Below, piece by piece: positions 1 to 12,400 of a DNA stretch of 64,000 nucleotides; positions within the stretch are counted from its first letter, which is position 1, and every line of letters begins with the position of its first letter. Made by a program: the position numbers and the translations under genes. The notes below the pieces were generated by a model. It was given only the letters and a program-made list of their open reading frames with translations, was not told where the DNA came from and ran no database searches. Source of the stretch: Campylorhamphus procurvoides (Eukaryota > Chordata > Aves > Passeriformes > Dendrocolaptidae); assembly GCA_013396655.1 (NCBI GenBank), contig WBMV01000259.1, forward strand, positions 2,363,252-2,427,251, written 5' to 3'.

Positions 1-3000
1 TTAGGAAGGCACAGCTTTTCCAAAGCTATGGTTTTTGCAGGCTACATCCTGACCAGCTGGCTGGGCAGGACAGCAACAGTGGGTGCTCTCACAGCCATGA
101 GGCTCAGTCTCTGCAGGGCACTTTTCAAGCAGTTTTTCTGCTCCTCACAGGTTGTGCAGAGCACAGCAAATGGTTTGTGTACAGGCTCCCCACTGCACCC
201 AGCTCCCTGGGGCAGTGCCTGCTCTAACCTGAGGCTGACCCACTATGGGAAAAACAGTCTAATCCCTGCACTTGTCAGTCCTGGAGCAGTGTAAACCCTG
301 CCTGAACCCAAGCTCTTCCTCAGTGGTAAACCAGATAGCTCCAGGATAGGGCACTCCTACTTACCACCTGCCTTGTGTCCTAGGCTGTCCTCGACTGTCA
401 ACAGGACACTGACCAGGGCAAAAGTCAGTGGCATGGGGCCTTGGTGAGTCCCAGCCCTGTGGAAGCAGCACACATGCCCTTGCACCAGCCTGGGTGGGAA
501 GAGGAGAATTAGGACCCCTAATAGCACCTCTCAGTGCAAGTTGCATCCTACCCCAGCAACAGTGAGGACTTCTTGCTCCACTGCAGATGCACCCTGCTGC
601 CCCTCTTGCAGCCAAAGCCATTTCATTAGGGGGGCCCACTATGCCTCTTCTTTCTCAGGTCTCCCTCAATCTCTGCTTCCTTATCACAAAAATATTCAAA
701 GCATTTTAACTGTGTTTTCAGTTTTATTTTTATTGACCCTATATGAATAACATCTCTCACCCCTTGACACCCTTGATCGGGTTTTTATTAAAACTTTCAG
801 GCTGTAGCCCTTTAATATAATTTTTAATGCATTTTAAATTATTTCTGGAATTTTGTATGGTGTCCCAAATGCTTGAAGAGAGTAAGATGATTTATAAATA
901 AAATTATTTTTATTACACTATAAAAGAAACTGTAACATTAATACTGCAATGATAAGATAAAGCATGTGTGGAATCCCTTTTCCTACATGCCGTGTGCTCC
1001 AAGAAATTCTGCTTATATGCAGTATTACGAATGAGTTAGACTAACCCAGAACAGTACTCCCAGTATCAATCAATAGACTATGAACACATTAGTATATTAG
1101 CAGTTTATGACAGTATTTAGGATCATATAGTACAATAATGGAATAACTATCTTCTGAGATACAGGCAGTCGCTTTGTCTGGCCTGGTGTGAGTCGTCATG
1201 TCCAGCTCCTGCTGTTTCCTAGGCAAAGCAAACAGCTTTTGCAGGTACTGATTGTTTTTGCAGTGGCGGTACTCTGTGCAAAGGTCCCTGATACAGTATG
1301 TTTGAACAATCATTGCTGTATCTTATCTACTCTAGGTAACAAAGAGATTCAGATTTAGGGGCACCTAGCAGGACTGTGGTCACAACTGCTGAACAGAATA
1401 GTGTCCATTGTGTCCTAGTTACCTGAATTTTTAAAATGAGTTTTCAGAGCCAGAAAATGCCCAGTAACTCATTCCTTCAGTCTGGACAGTACTTCCTTTG
1501 ACAGTGTATGTTCCAGTCCTGCAAAGACTTAATCAGGCTCTTACTGAAATTGCTTCTGTGGTGAGCAACGGAAGAAAGGAAAATGTAAAATTTGTTAATG
1601 GCTATGTTTCTGTCATGGAATGGGGCTTTATTATATGTCACCTGGGGATCCCTGTATGGCTATCTAATGAAGACTTACTGAAAATGGAGATAGATTATGC
1701 AATATTGATACGATTCCTCTACTCATAGAANCGTGTGAAAGCAAGCACATAGCAGGGCATGGTAGCAAGTGGCAGACAAGGGAGTCCAGTCTGTGGTTCC
1801 AATTGTCGTGTGCTGTATCATACAGAGAAGCCCATAGGGAATGGGACAGGACAATATTCAGGCATCCCTCTGTTCTTGTGAGTCCAAGGGGAGACACAGA
1901 GTGAGAAAAGGCAGTCTGCATATTTGCTTGGAGTGTGGAGCAAAGTCAAACTCAAGAACATAGCACTGTTGGCAAAAGCAAATCCTAAAATAAAACTGAC
2001 ACCACATATTTGGAGCATTTGCTGCCAGAGCTAGAAACCATCCAGAATGCAGGAAGCTGGTTTGTGATGGGAAATGCATTTTGTCTGAGAGAGCCCTCCA
2101 GGATGTATCCAGCCACAAAGAAGATGGGGAACTGACATTGCTCACTGCATGAGCATTTACTTGTCATCCACAAGGTCACAGTACTCTCTTTATGCAAGTC
2201 CTTCCTGGAAAGCTCCTTTTGCTTCGCTGCCTCTGAGAAGGTAATGGCTGGGGAGAGGAAAATACCCCTTCTCATTTCTCCCTGCCCCCAGAAGAGGCTG
2301 TAGCAAAATAAACTTTCATGTGAATTAGCTCTAAGCCTGCATATATGTGCCTACAGCAAAGGGAAGCTCCCTTTTTGCTTCCCTCTCACTCATCTGGCAG
2401 GCAGGATAAAAGCACCTGGCAAACTGAAAGAGGGGGGTTGCTATTGAAGAAGCAGCATAAGAAAGACCATTTGGCCCTTAAAGGATTTGGCCCAGAAGTC
2501 CTAAGATATTCTGACTTCATACCTGTTACAGACATCTACTTCAAATGGAGAATGAAACCTTCTAATTAAGTAGGTGTCTACAGAAACACTGCCCACAGCT
2601 GCTGAACAATGACATCCACAGGTTGTTGGAGGGGCAATGTGGATGACCAGAGAAAAGGCACTCAGAGCTGTAGAAAGTGCTTCAGGTAGTTGTGGTCAAG
2701 TCAATCCTGGACCAAAGGACCGGTGGCCAAGGGATTGCTTCTTCCTTTAAAAACAAGTGTTTGAAGGGGCACCAAACCTAGTGAGCTCCAAGGAGCAATT
2801 GGCAGTGCAGTAACTTTGAACCTTCTTTAAAGTTACCTTATGAATATTTTATATATCTAATGAATTTGAATTTGTCCAAGACATCTAGAAATCATCATTA
2901 TCTTTGAATCTATACACCTATTTGCAGCACTCTTTCATCAGATAGTATCTGGGCAGACTGATAAATGCCCTCACTTAGTGTTTGCAGTTCCAGCATGCCA

Positions 3001-4200
3001 GACTTGCCTGAAAGGTGTGATTTAATAGTTTTAGTCAGACATACTCTCTACAAATACAGGAAAAGCTTTTTTTCAGGGAAGAATGATTCCACCACATTTT
3101 GCCTTCCCACCTCCTTGCAAGGGGTCCCCATGATCTGAAGTAGCAGGACTTCCTGTGACTTAGAAACCCTGGGTAGGTACAAGAACTTGTCTAATGACTT
3201 CTTCCAAAAATCGTTTTCTGGGACAAGAACTTTCCCCTTTATGTATTTATATACCAGCTACCCATGTAAAAGTATTATATGGAAAGCTTCAAGCATGTTT
3301 TGTCAGAAAAGGGCTTAATGTGTTCAATTCATCCTACAGAAAGAATAGAAAAAGTACAGATATTTTGCACTATATGGCACAGTTTATATTTCACAATAAA
3401 ATCACAATTTCATAAGAGTTTATTTTAAAATTGTTCAAAAATAGGTTAGCAGCAATTTTACCAGGACTCTTGAACATTTAGACAAATATTAGTCTGCAAC
3501 AGCCAATCTTTTTAGTATGAAAAGAATTTTCAATATTAACACCACACATATCCACGTGGGCATATATATTCCATAACAGCGCCATGAGATGTACCATTCT
3601 ATTCTACTTTTCTTTCAATTTTTTTCTTAATCTGTATATATCAGTCTTGTGGACCCTAGTGAATGATTGAAATGTGTGGCATCACATGTCAGTCTTTTTT
3701 CAAAGCTCATAAATGATCAATATATCTTTGAGAGGGAATCTGATTTCTGATACATTTATGTTAATAAGTATGGAAACACAGGCCACTGGAAATTGAGAGA
3801 TAAATCAATAGAGAGGTTGGACCTTCAAGAAGTTCAGTGTACAATAAAATAGACAGCAAAATATGCTTGCTGCTTGTCTGCAGTGCTTGGAGTGACTACA
3901 GCTGACCAACAAGGTAAATCAAATCTGCTGCCAATACATTCTTCTGCTGTCCAGATAAAACAGCGGACTAAGCCGGTGAACTTTCACCCTTCACCCGAGC
4001 TCTCTAAGCCAAAGTACAGATTAAAAAAAATCAATAACCCCAATCGATGGGAAAATATTTTTAGTCTCTAACTGAACGATATGTTTTGACAAGGCCAAAG
4101 AGGCGCACAAAAGAATGGGAAAAGATAAAAGACAGAAAATTAGGATTTTGTTTTATTGGTTGAGGTAGGATCACTATTCATTCCCCCTTCCTACAAATCC
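1..4200. other. Non-coding stretch, no gene recognised
   Basis: The first 750 bases are richer in G and C than the rest, which is AT-rich with several short A/T blocks (for example around 880-960 and 3350-3700). Open frames are all under 100 codons and overlap on both strands, with no recognisable protein motif. ATCAATA cores (ONECUT-like) occur near 1070, 3810 and 4030, but this is within chance expectation. I see no transposon terminus, tRNA-like B box or microsatellite of note. Confidence 0.55.
1731..1731. other. Single unresolved base (N)
   Basis: The only ambiguous base I noticed in the window. It is one position and not a run, so it marks an uncertain base call and not an assembly gap. 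Any open frame crossing it is uncertain at that codon. Confidence 0.97.
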
Positions 4201-4790
4201 CATTGACACTGGCTAAAATTATCTCACAGGAAGGAAATAAAATGAAAGGTTATGAATTCATTAAATTGTCTGATTTACTGTGTATCCTCGTAACATGTTA
4301 TCTTTACTGGTTTTGTTGTCATTATCTGACACTTAACATAGACAAGACACTTTGGAATGTGTTAACATGGAAATGGGCACTACAAGCGTTTTGTGAGGGG
4401 AAAAACCAACAAATATTAACAACGCATGCCTTTCCCTCCTGCTGCTTTTCAGCTCTGAATTCAGTGTACCTGAATATAAACCACAGAATACCAGAAACCC
4501 CAAAGCAAAGCACGAAGCCTGTGGTACACCACTTGCAGAGCACTGTGGAGTTAGTGGAGGTGAGTTACAACTCACTGACACAGTCATGATGGCCTTAAAG
4601 ACTGACAGAGGAAGGTTTGTGGAGTGTTTTTGCTCAACAGCTCTGCAGCTGTGCCATGTTGTGCAGTGCACTGAATGCCACCCCTGACACATGGGCACAG
4701 ACCGGGGAACTGTGACTTTCCTCCCCATTTCCCCTCCCTGTTTGCCTCCTGGAAACCTCAGGATGCAGCCCGTCATCACCTCACCCTGTT

Positions 4791-4830
4791 GGGGTGGTGG
4801 GGGACTGGGGGAACCAGGGCTTGTGGGGGG
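4791..4830 (+). other. Predicted G-quadruplex motif, five G tracts
   Basis: Five guanine tracts of 4, 5, 5, 3 and 6 bases lie at 4791-4794, 4799-4803, 4807-4811, 4817-4819 and 4825-4830. The loops between them are 3-5 bases. This satisfies the standard G3+N1-7 four-tract rule with one spare tract. Whether it folds or matters in the cell cannot be told from sequence. A second such motif lies about 530 bases downstream on the same strand. Confidence 0.85.
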
Positions 4831-5357
4831 CAGCCAGGTGGCTGGTGTGGTTCAACACATGATGCATGAGGCGAATTTCCAGTTACTTGCAGTTAATAAG
4901 GTTTATGCAGCACTTGGACATTTTTTCCCAAAAGGATGTCAGCAAGCTCTTTTACTCATTAATGTGTTATCTAAGTGGTCTCTGATGTTCTGTTTACAAA
5001 ACACAAGGGGTGATTACAGGCAAGCGAAAGGTGATGTTGAAGGGTATACTCCTCTTCAGACAATCAGATTTTTTATGAATGCTGATTTTTGTGCTGTTTT
5101 GTCAGTTAGAGTGAATATTGTTGCCTCTGGCAGAGCCCACTGCTTGCTGTCAATCCCAGGTCACTGGGAACCTCCAGGCTGCAAGAGCACAATGGCAAAT
5201 GGGCATGTGGGTGGAAATAAGGGGACAACAGCCAAACCTACTGTGCAGAAATAGGAACAGGGATGGGTCTGATCGGCACTGACAGAGGCACACTCTTTGA
5301 CATTTGCTTTTCTGGAGCAGTGTCTCACCTCAGAGTATGATGGTCATAGTGCATTTT

Positions 5358-5389
5358 GGGGGAACGGTGGGGGGTGGGGGGGAATGGGG
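5358..5389 (+). other. Predicted G-quadruplex motif
   Basis: Four guanine tracts of 5, 6, 7 and 4 bases (5358-5362, 5369-5374, 5376-5382, 5386-5389) are separated by loops of 6, 1 and 3 bases. This is a canonical four-tract motif, and the one-base loop between the two longest tracts favours a stable fold. It is on the same strand as the motif at 4791-4830. Confidence 0.87.
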
Positions 5390-5699
5390 CCATGAACACA
5401 TAGGGATGATATTATTGCTTTCTAATGTCCTCTTCCATTGGTAGCTACCTTTTTCTTTGATTTTCCTTTAGGAAAGAACTTTTTTTGTTTCACAGTTTCA
5501 CAGGAAAGAGTGCTTGCCAGGCCCCTTATTCCTAACTATTGCCTCATTTCAATCCAGAATATAATAGCAAGAAAATCAGGAGCCGGCATTCTGAAATACT
5601 TCTCCTTAATTCATGTGGTAATTATTTTCACATTCAGCAGGTGTTTCATCTTGGTTTCTCTCACTGACATTTCAGAATGAACTATCCTGAAGCTTTCAT

Positions 5700-8000
5700 G
5701 GAGTAGTGTTTACAATACAAACCCCATGATTGAAATGCTGTAGGTAGCTCTTATCATTCTTGAAAGCTTTCAACATATGCAGTGAAGTATGATGACTGCT
5801 AGAATTAATTAGAGAAAACAGATGTCAAGCATTTGCCAAGAGTTATTTAAAGAAAATCCATTATGTACAGGTAGTTGATGGTGGGGTTTGAAATGTTACT
5901 AGCAGCTGAGAAGTAGCTAAACATCTTTCCACTTTGTAGAAAGCATACCTAAAATATATCAAAAAGAACATTATGGTCACCCATAAAAATAAAAGCAGAA
6001 TAATGTGATGGTGGCCACATTTTTCTTCTTATTAATGTTTCTGTGAGACCCTTAAAGATGATGGGCTTGCCTGGATTGTGAGCAGGAGAAGAATTTGACC
6101 CCTGGGACAGCTCCTGATACGTTCATGGACAAGGTGAGACCTGGGATACGGAGCCCATTTCTCCAGCAAAGGCATTGGGAAATGAATCTTTCAGAAACGA
6201 CAGGAAGAATTAGGAGGGTGACTTGGCCCTGGCTCACACACCAGCTCCAACAAGAAAATATCTTGCTTCTGTTCCTATGCAGATTATACCTGTGTTTCCC
6301 TCATCAGCATCCACCAACTCTCTGACAGAATGAGTCTGAATGCTCTTCTCTCTGCAGCAGCCAATACGCCCCGTGGCCTGTTCAATCCTTTCTGCTTAAA
6401 TGACTTATGTCCTGGCCTTCATAATTCTGTCAAAGAAAATATACAGCCTTCATCTTTGTTATCTTTCATTGTGCCTAAAGAGGTCAGAAGTTCAGAGCAG
6501 TTCGTGTAGATAGCCTGGCTGAATGTAAATATGGCCATCAGTTTTGGTGCAAAAAGACTGCGAGACAAAATTGACAACCTTCTTCCCACAAGTTTTGTGT
6601 GTGCAAGCATGAAACTCACCTTCCACCAGCACTTGTACTGTCATACAGCGTTAATGGAAAGCACAAATACATGAGAATGCAGCCGAAGCCCAGTCACAGA
6701 AAGAGTGGATGAATGTTTGCAGGAAATTCAATGCTCCTCTCATCCATCACTATTCACATTCCTTTCCTTGCCTGCAGGTAGAGGCACGGAGACTTATTGG
6801 ATGGGATTCATCTTTCCTAACTTTAGACATATATAGTGTGGATATCTCTATCTCAGCTTGATGTCTAGACTCTTGTGAATGTCAATAGAGAGAAGCAGGC
6901 AGTTCTAAGTCCAATTCATCTGACCCATTTTAGACACCTTCTTCAGGAAAAGACGAAGCTTTCCCTAAAACTGCCCATTTCTCTCAAGTGCCTTAAGGAC
7001 AATTTAGGCCATCCAGTCAGGTACAGATCTGTACATTGTGCTATCCACCTGTGTTGAATCCCACCCCCCTAGCCCAACTGATAATATTTTTTCCACAGTT
7101 GGATCAGCTTAATGAGATCTATTTGGCCTCAAATTACCCAATATTCTCCTGGGCTTTACACCCTGACAAAAATTTAAATCAGTTACATTAAAAGGTTATT
7201 TTTTTTTGGTCTAAACCTGTTTTCCTGACACAGATAAAGGCAACTTTTTGGGGTAGTGTTTCCAAACCAGCCTGCCCTGCAGCCCTGGGACACAGGGAAT
7301 CTGGAGGCTCCATATCCCCTTTTTCCCCACTGCTCTCCATACTCTCACCTGCTGCCTTTCTAAGGCTGTTCCAGCACACCTCTCTCTCTGACCCTCTTCT
7401 GCCGAGGATTATGGTGCTTCAGCCCACACGCTTCTGATCAGGCTTTGGATAATGGCTTTTGCTGTTCCTGCTATCACTATATGAGAGCCATTTAATTGCA
7501 TCTTCTATTCAGCCTGGATAGAGGGTGAGTAGGACATCTATTTGCTTTGACCAGGCTTGTGATTGATGCAACTGTTAATACTTTCCAGCGTAACACAATC
7601 TTCCCTCACCTCCCAAGGATGCTCTGTTGGTAACATGTCCCTGCGTAACTTTTTCAAGGACAGACAAAAAGTGATATAAAAAGCAAGAGAGAGTTTGCAA
7701 GAAATGCTGGTGAGCCTCTGCCCTGTTGCTGAAGGGTTACCTCTTCCAGCAGCTGTCCCACCCTTCACTGCTGTCCTTGTGTCAGCAGAAAAGGTTCTGT
7801 CTCCTTGCTCAGCAATCGTTTCTAAAGGGCCACTGGCAACCTCCCGGTGCAGTGTCCTAGGGTCATCTTGCCACCTGGGAGAAAGCCAGGAGAGACACTT
7901 TCTGCTGTTAAGCATATCATGAGCTTTCATTCTTCCAGGTAAAGCTGAGCAAAGTTGTCTTCTCAAAAGGGCTGCCCTGAGCAATCACCCATCACTTGTC
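5700..8000. other. Non-coding stretch, no gene recognised
   Basis: Ordinary AT-leaning sequence with a moderately GC-rich second half (about 7260-8000). A minus-strand frame of 148 codons at 7538-7984 has no recognisable domain and overlaps a plus-strand frame of 75 codons. Nothing here looks like a repeat family, RNA gene or regulatory cluster. Confidence 0.55.
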
Positions 8001-9480
8001 TTGACATGGTGATGTTGTCAGGGATACCAGGTCTCTCTGCCATACCGGCAAAATGCTTGGTGATTCTCACTCTGATCAGACATGATGCCCAAAGTGAGCA
8101 GGTGAAACAGCCCCCTCTGAGACTTACAGATAAGCCATGTGTCTTAGGAGGCAACAATTACACCCAGAGAACAAAAACCATAGCACAATAAAAACAGTGC
8201 TACACACGTAGATCATCAGTAAAACAAGTCCAATTTGTATAACATTCATGGTGCCACATAACAGAATATAAGTATATAAATAAGAATTTACTGGAAGTCC
8301 CAGAAAAAATCCAGTAGCATGTAACTATTCAGGAAGGGAAGGAACAGAGCGAGAAAAAGACCATGACTGTAGCCATAGGAGGATAACCACAGGACTGTCA
8401 GGAAGGCTCCTGGGGTCAAACCACTTTACTCCTTGTTGTGCCCAAATCCACCCCCAGGTTCCCCAACAGAGCAAACTCTGTTTCCCTTTTTAGCAACCTC
8501 AGCAGGATTAGCTGGATTTAAAGAATTGCAGATGAAGACCTCTATGGAGTTACAGCAGCTCACACAAGTTACAGGGTTGTTCTCCTAATACAACACACAA
8601 ATAAGTGCAGTTCATAAACAGCAAACAAGCAGTCAAGCCACAATGACCTGAAGGTATAGGTAGGCTGAGCATGGCAATAACATAGGTAGGAGATATCCTA
8701 TACTACCAGAGTGCTGCTGAGGCAAGACAAGGCCAGAGCACTGCAGACAGTGGTTCTAAGATGGCCAAGAGGCCTTTTTCAAAACAGCAGGGGAGGCAAA
8801 AAACTCCCCAAATTAACATACAGAAATTCAGTGGCCTTACCTTCAGCATGGAAAAAAATCTCATTATTTCTGCACAGTCAACAAGCACCCCTATCAATAG
8901 GAACCAATCTCCAATACCCCACAGAGTGCCTAGATATTCAAGAATCACCGACAGGTGTAAGGTGTAAGGAAGATGGGACAGTGACATACCATTGCACTCA
9001 GTGCTGTGTAGGACAGGACAAAGACAAGCTTCCTTCATACATGTCCTTATTCTCTTGTTAGCATTTAATTTCTGACAAACCTCAGTGCTGCTGATGGTGT
9101 CCATCTCTGGCTTTGCTTTGAGATGCACTGCCCTGTACCTTCTTCTCTGGGCACTGTGCTTTCCCCCACCAGCATGCTGGAGTGTGTGTCAGCCTTTGCT
9201 ATGGGGCTGTTGCTGCTCTATCAGGACAACGGGAGACCAGGACCAGGCCAAGCAGACTGGTCTGCAACTCTGAGGGCTGTCTGTCCTCACCTGCCTCCTT
9301 CATGGTCCCCAGTACCTCTGTGTTCTATCACTTTCTTCCCACTACCTATTGCAGCTGCTCACAGGTCTGTACTTTATTATCTGGAGCAGGTCATGCTACT
9401 CTCTTCGATCCCTCCTGAGCATTACTATCTACAATATGATGAGATTGGGAAACACTGAAAAATTTCTTAGTACAAAATAT
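8000..9480. other. Non-coding stretch open on both strands near 8.7-9.1 kb
   Basis: Between about 8700 and 9130 both strands stay open: 141 codons on minus at 8703-9128 and 116 codons on plus at 8711-9061. The minus frame has a hydrophobic segment with leucine, isoleucine, valine and tryptophan, which could resemble a membrane helix. A good-looking minus-strand splice donor (GTAAGG, plus positions 8835-8840) follows it. The matching acceptor is poor, with a weak pyrimidine tract. I could not place the peptide in any family. A chance frame, or relic sequence of an old mobile element, is more likely than a gene. Confidence 0.35.
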
Positions 9481-12400
9481 ATTTTTTTTAGTAGGAAGAA
9501 GCATAAGAAATAAACTAAACATTTTGAAAGTTTTTTAAAAATTATTAAAAGAGCTATAGGCCTAAGTGGAGTCTTTGCAGGAAAATAGGAAATACAATAG
9601 CAGTGAGAGACCCAAGGGAGATGAAGTTTTGAAACTTAGAGAATAATTGTAGAACTATCAATCCTGGGTTATAAAAAGATAATTTAGATACTGTGGAGCC
9701 TCATAGTGGCTTTCTGCTATTTCTGTCATAATTTTCTGCCATGTTATTTTCTGTCAAGCCTTACAATATTTCTATAACGACTAACCCATTTCTTTCCCCA
9801 AAACTTATCTTTGAAAATTATACACAAGGTCAGAGTTACACAACTGAACACTCCATTTATTATCAGAAACAAGAAATCTGTCTGGGCCACATCACCAATT
9901 GTAGCTGTCCACCTGATACGATGAAATAGGTTGCAGGGAGAGTAACTGAGCGGTAAAGAGAGGCACGGCAGGTGGCAGAATAAGAGTGATAGGAGAAAGA
10001 TCAGCAAAACTAGAAGGAAGAGAAGATATATCATGGCAACAAAACCAAATCAGGCTAATGCCTTCTCAAAGCAAGATGGGTAAAAGAGAGGGACTCAGTA
10101 AATGAGCTGAAGTCATTTCACAAAAGATCTATATAGCAGATCACTTTATTTATAAAAGAATCTGACTGACATACTTTGCAACTGGAGTTTATCCCAATAC
10201 ACAAGTATTGTCAAAGTGACAATGGTAAAATTCTGCCTGTCTAGTAAATACTTTCATTTCTAAAATGTGCTGATACTGCAGATTCAAACTTTTATTTTCA
10301 GTGCTTTCCTAAAATTTGTGCTGTATCTTCCAGTCTGGGGAGAAGAAGCATGGCCAAAGCAAGCTGAGCCATTTACTAGAGCTTGTCACAAAATAGAGCT
10401 CAGCTCTGAGACCCTGAGTTGTCAGACAGTCCCCAAGAAGTGGACACAAATCACAGTATTGAAATACCTGGATTTTCTGCAGATCGTAAATCCTGCCTTT
10501 TGATGAACTCTGATACCATTCCTGCAGAGTGCATTGGCTCACACTGAGGGCTAGATCTCACTCATAGAAAACCTGAAGAAGTTGGTGCCTTGTAAAAGCA
10601 CCAGTGGTGAAAACACGATGAAGGACATGCTTCAGGGCTCAATTAAGTGATGTGATGTGCTGCGAATCTCATCTCAGTAGAGAACCTGTCTTCAGAAGGG
10701 GTGTAATCGATAAATCATGTGCCAATTGTATTTATTCAATATGTCAACTTGTACTCCACTCTGGAGTGCCCAGGCCAGTGCTGAGGGCTGGTGGTGTTTT
10801 TGCTGCACCTCTCACATTCCTAGTGCTGAGTTAGAGTTTGCTGTTTGGCAGCTCAGAGAACCCCAGCTCCATCACTTCCTTCCAGAGTGAGAGGGGAACT
10901 TGGAAGGAAAGTGACAACGGGAAATCCCACACATGGGATGCAGGGGTCTGTGAAACACCGAATCAGGGTGCAGTGTGCTGCTCGATGGAGATAAATAAGT
11001 CATGCCCTAGTGCCCAAGGAAAAAGGACAGGCTCTCAGGCTGGGGGTCTCCTGAATCTGTTGGCTGGATGTGATCTGAAACTGAAGCTGTTACTAACAGT
11101 GCAGTGCTGGTACTTTTGGTTGGCACATGGCAGAGCAGGAGATGTAGGCATCTTAGAACATATACAGAAATAAGAACTGTGCTGCTGGGAGATTTCTCCA
11201 CCTTCTACTGATGAATTATGTTATTAAAGGCCTGATGCAAGGTACACTGAAGTCCCGGGGAGACATAACACTGCACTCAGTGTGTTTTGGTTTGAATTTT
11301 AGCATCCTGCTCGCTATTTCACATCTATCGAGTTCACTTTCCACACAAATACACACCAATATCAGCCTGTATTGTCTGCAACAGCCTACTGCCCTACTGT
11401 CCCCCCAAGCTCACTGTTGCAGGGCTGCTCCCCTTCCTGCTGCAGGTGCAGCCCATTCCTCCAAGCAGCCAGAAAAATTCACCCTGTCTCTATGCACAGT
11501 TTGAAACAGCAGCAGATCAGTAAACCAGCAAGGCTTAGAAATAGCTTTCTGTAAATTTAGGATGTTTGAGAGACTTTTTTTCTCTTTGTTTAAAAAAAAC
11601 CCCAGAAACTGAGTGAAATAAACCTGAGATACTCACCTTACATTTAGACCTGGACTATGGTTTGTCCTGTTTTTCCTCTCCATTCTCCTGCACACATATG
11701 GTGGCAACAGGAGGGAGAAGAGAGCAGGGGGGGAATAAGAGCTGTAAGAAGTGTAATTGATGGCAAAAGGACCAAATGTGTGCACCAGATCCAGATGCTC
11801 TCCAAAATGTAATCCTTGTTTGTCTGTATGATAGGAATAATAGCCTTCCTCACAGGGGTACTGGGAAGATCAATAAATAGTTAATGTTGGTCTAGGGAAA
11901 TGTGCGATGCCTGCAGTGTAAATCAGAAGTAACCCATTGAAATGCATGTAGTTACATATGGATGGGCCCAATGTAAAAATGAGCAGATAACAGTTTGCTA
12001 AAAGAACAGCTCCAGTTACCCTGTAAACATTTTCTCCTGTGTGTGGGCTAGAGAGTGGACTTGAGACAAGATTCTGTGCTGCTGTAAATCTGCATCATTT
12101 CACTGACACTACTGGAAATATACCAGTTTAAACACTAGCAGACTCCTGTCACTGATACCTGTCCAACCTTTCACCCTGCCTGTACCTTTCCCTTTTCACA
12201 GTTGCCTAGTTCAGCCTTAAACAAATCTTCACTTTAGAGTTCCCAGTTGCTCATCAGTGCTGTATTTCCCACAAATTAGAATAGGCAATACAGATGCTGG
12301 TGTTAGTTTTCAAATGTCCATGTGTTTATCAGCTCCCAAGCCCACAAGGTCTCTTATAAAGTATTGCACAGTTATCCTGGACAAAATACCAAATACAAAG

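Larger units (their letters stand above)
4200..5700. other. Non-coding stretch with GC-rich patch and two G-quadruplex motifs
   Basis: The middle of this stretch (about 4640-5400) is G-rich on the plus strand. It contains the window's longest open frame, 187 codons at 4691-5254. I could match that frame to no family: it has a glycine/proline-rich start caused by the G tracts and no domain-like pattern. A 148-codon frame runs antisense at 4333-4779. I treat both as chance frames in GC-rich sequence. The two G-quadruplex motifs are listed separately. Confidence 0.5.

Noticed and set aside
4691..5254. Longest open frame, 187 codons on plus
   Set aside because: No recognisable domain. The start lies in G-rich repeats that encode glycine, and a frame this long is expected by chance in GC-rich parts of 64 kb.
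7538..7984. 148-codon open frame on minus, considered as a retroelement remnant
   Set aside because: The translation matches no retroelement motif I know, and no element ends or target-site duplication flank it.
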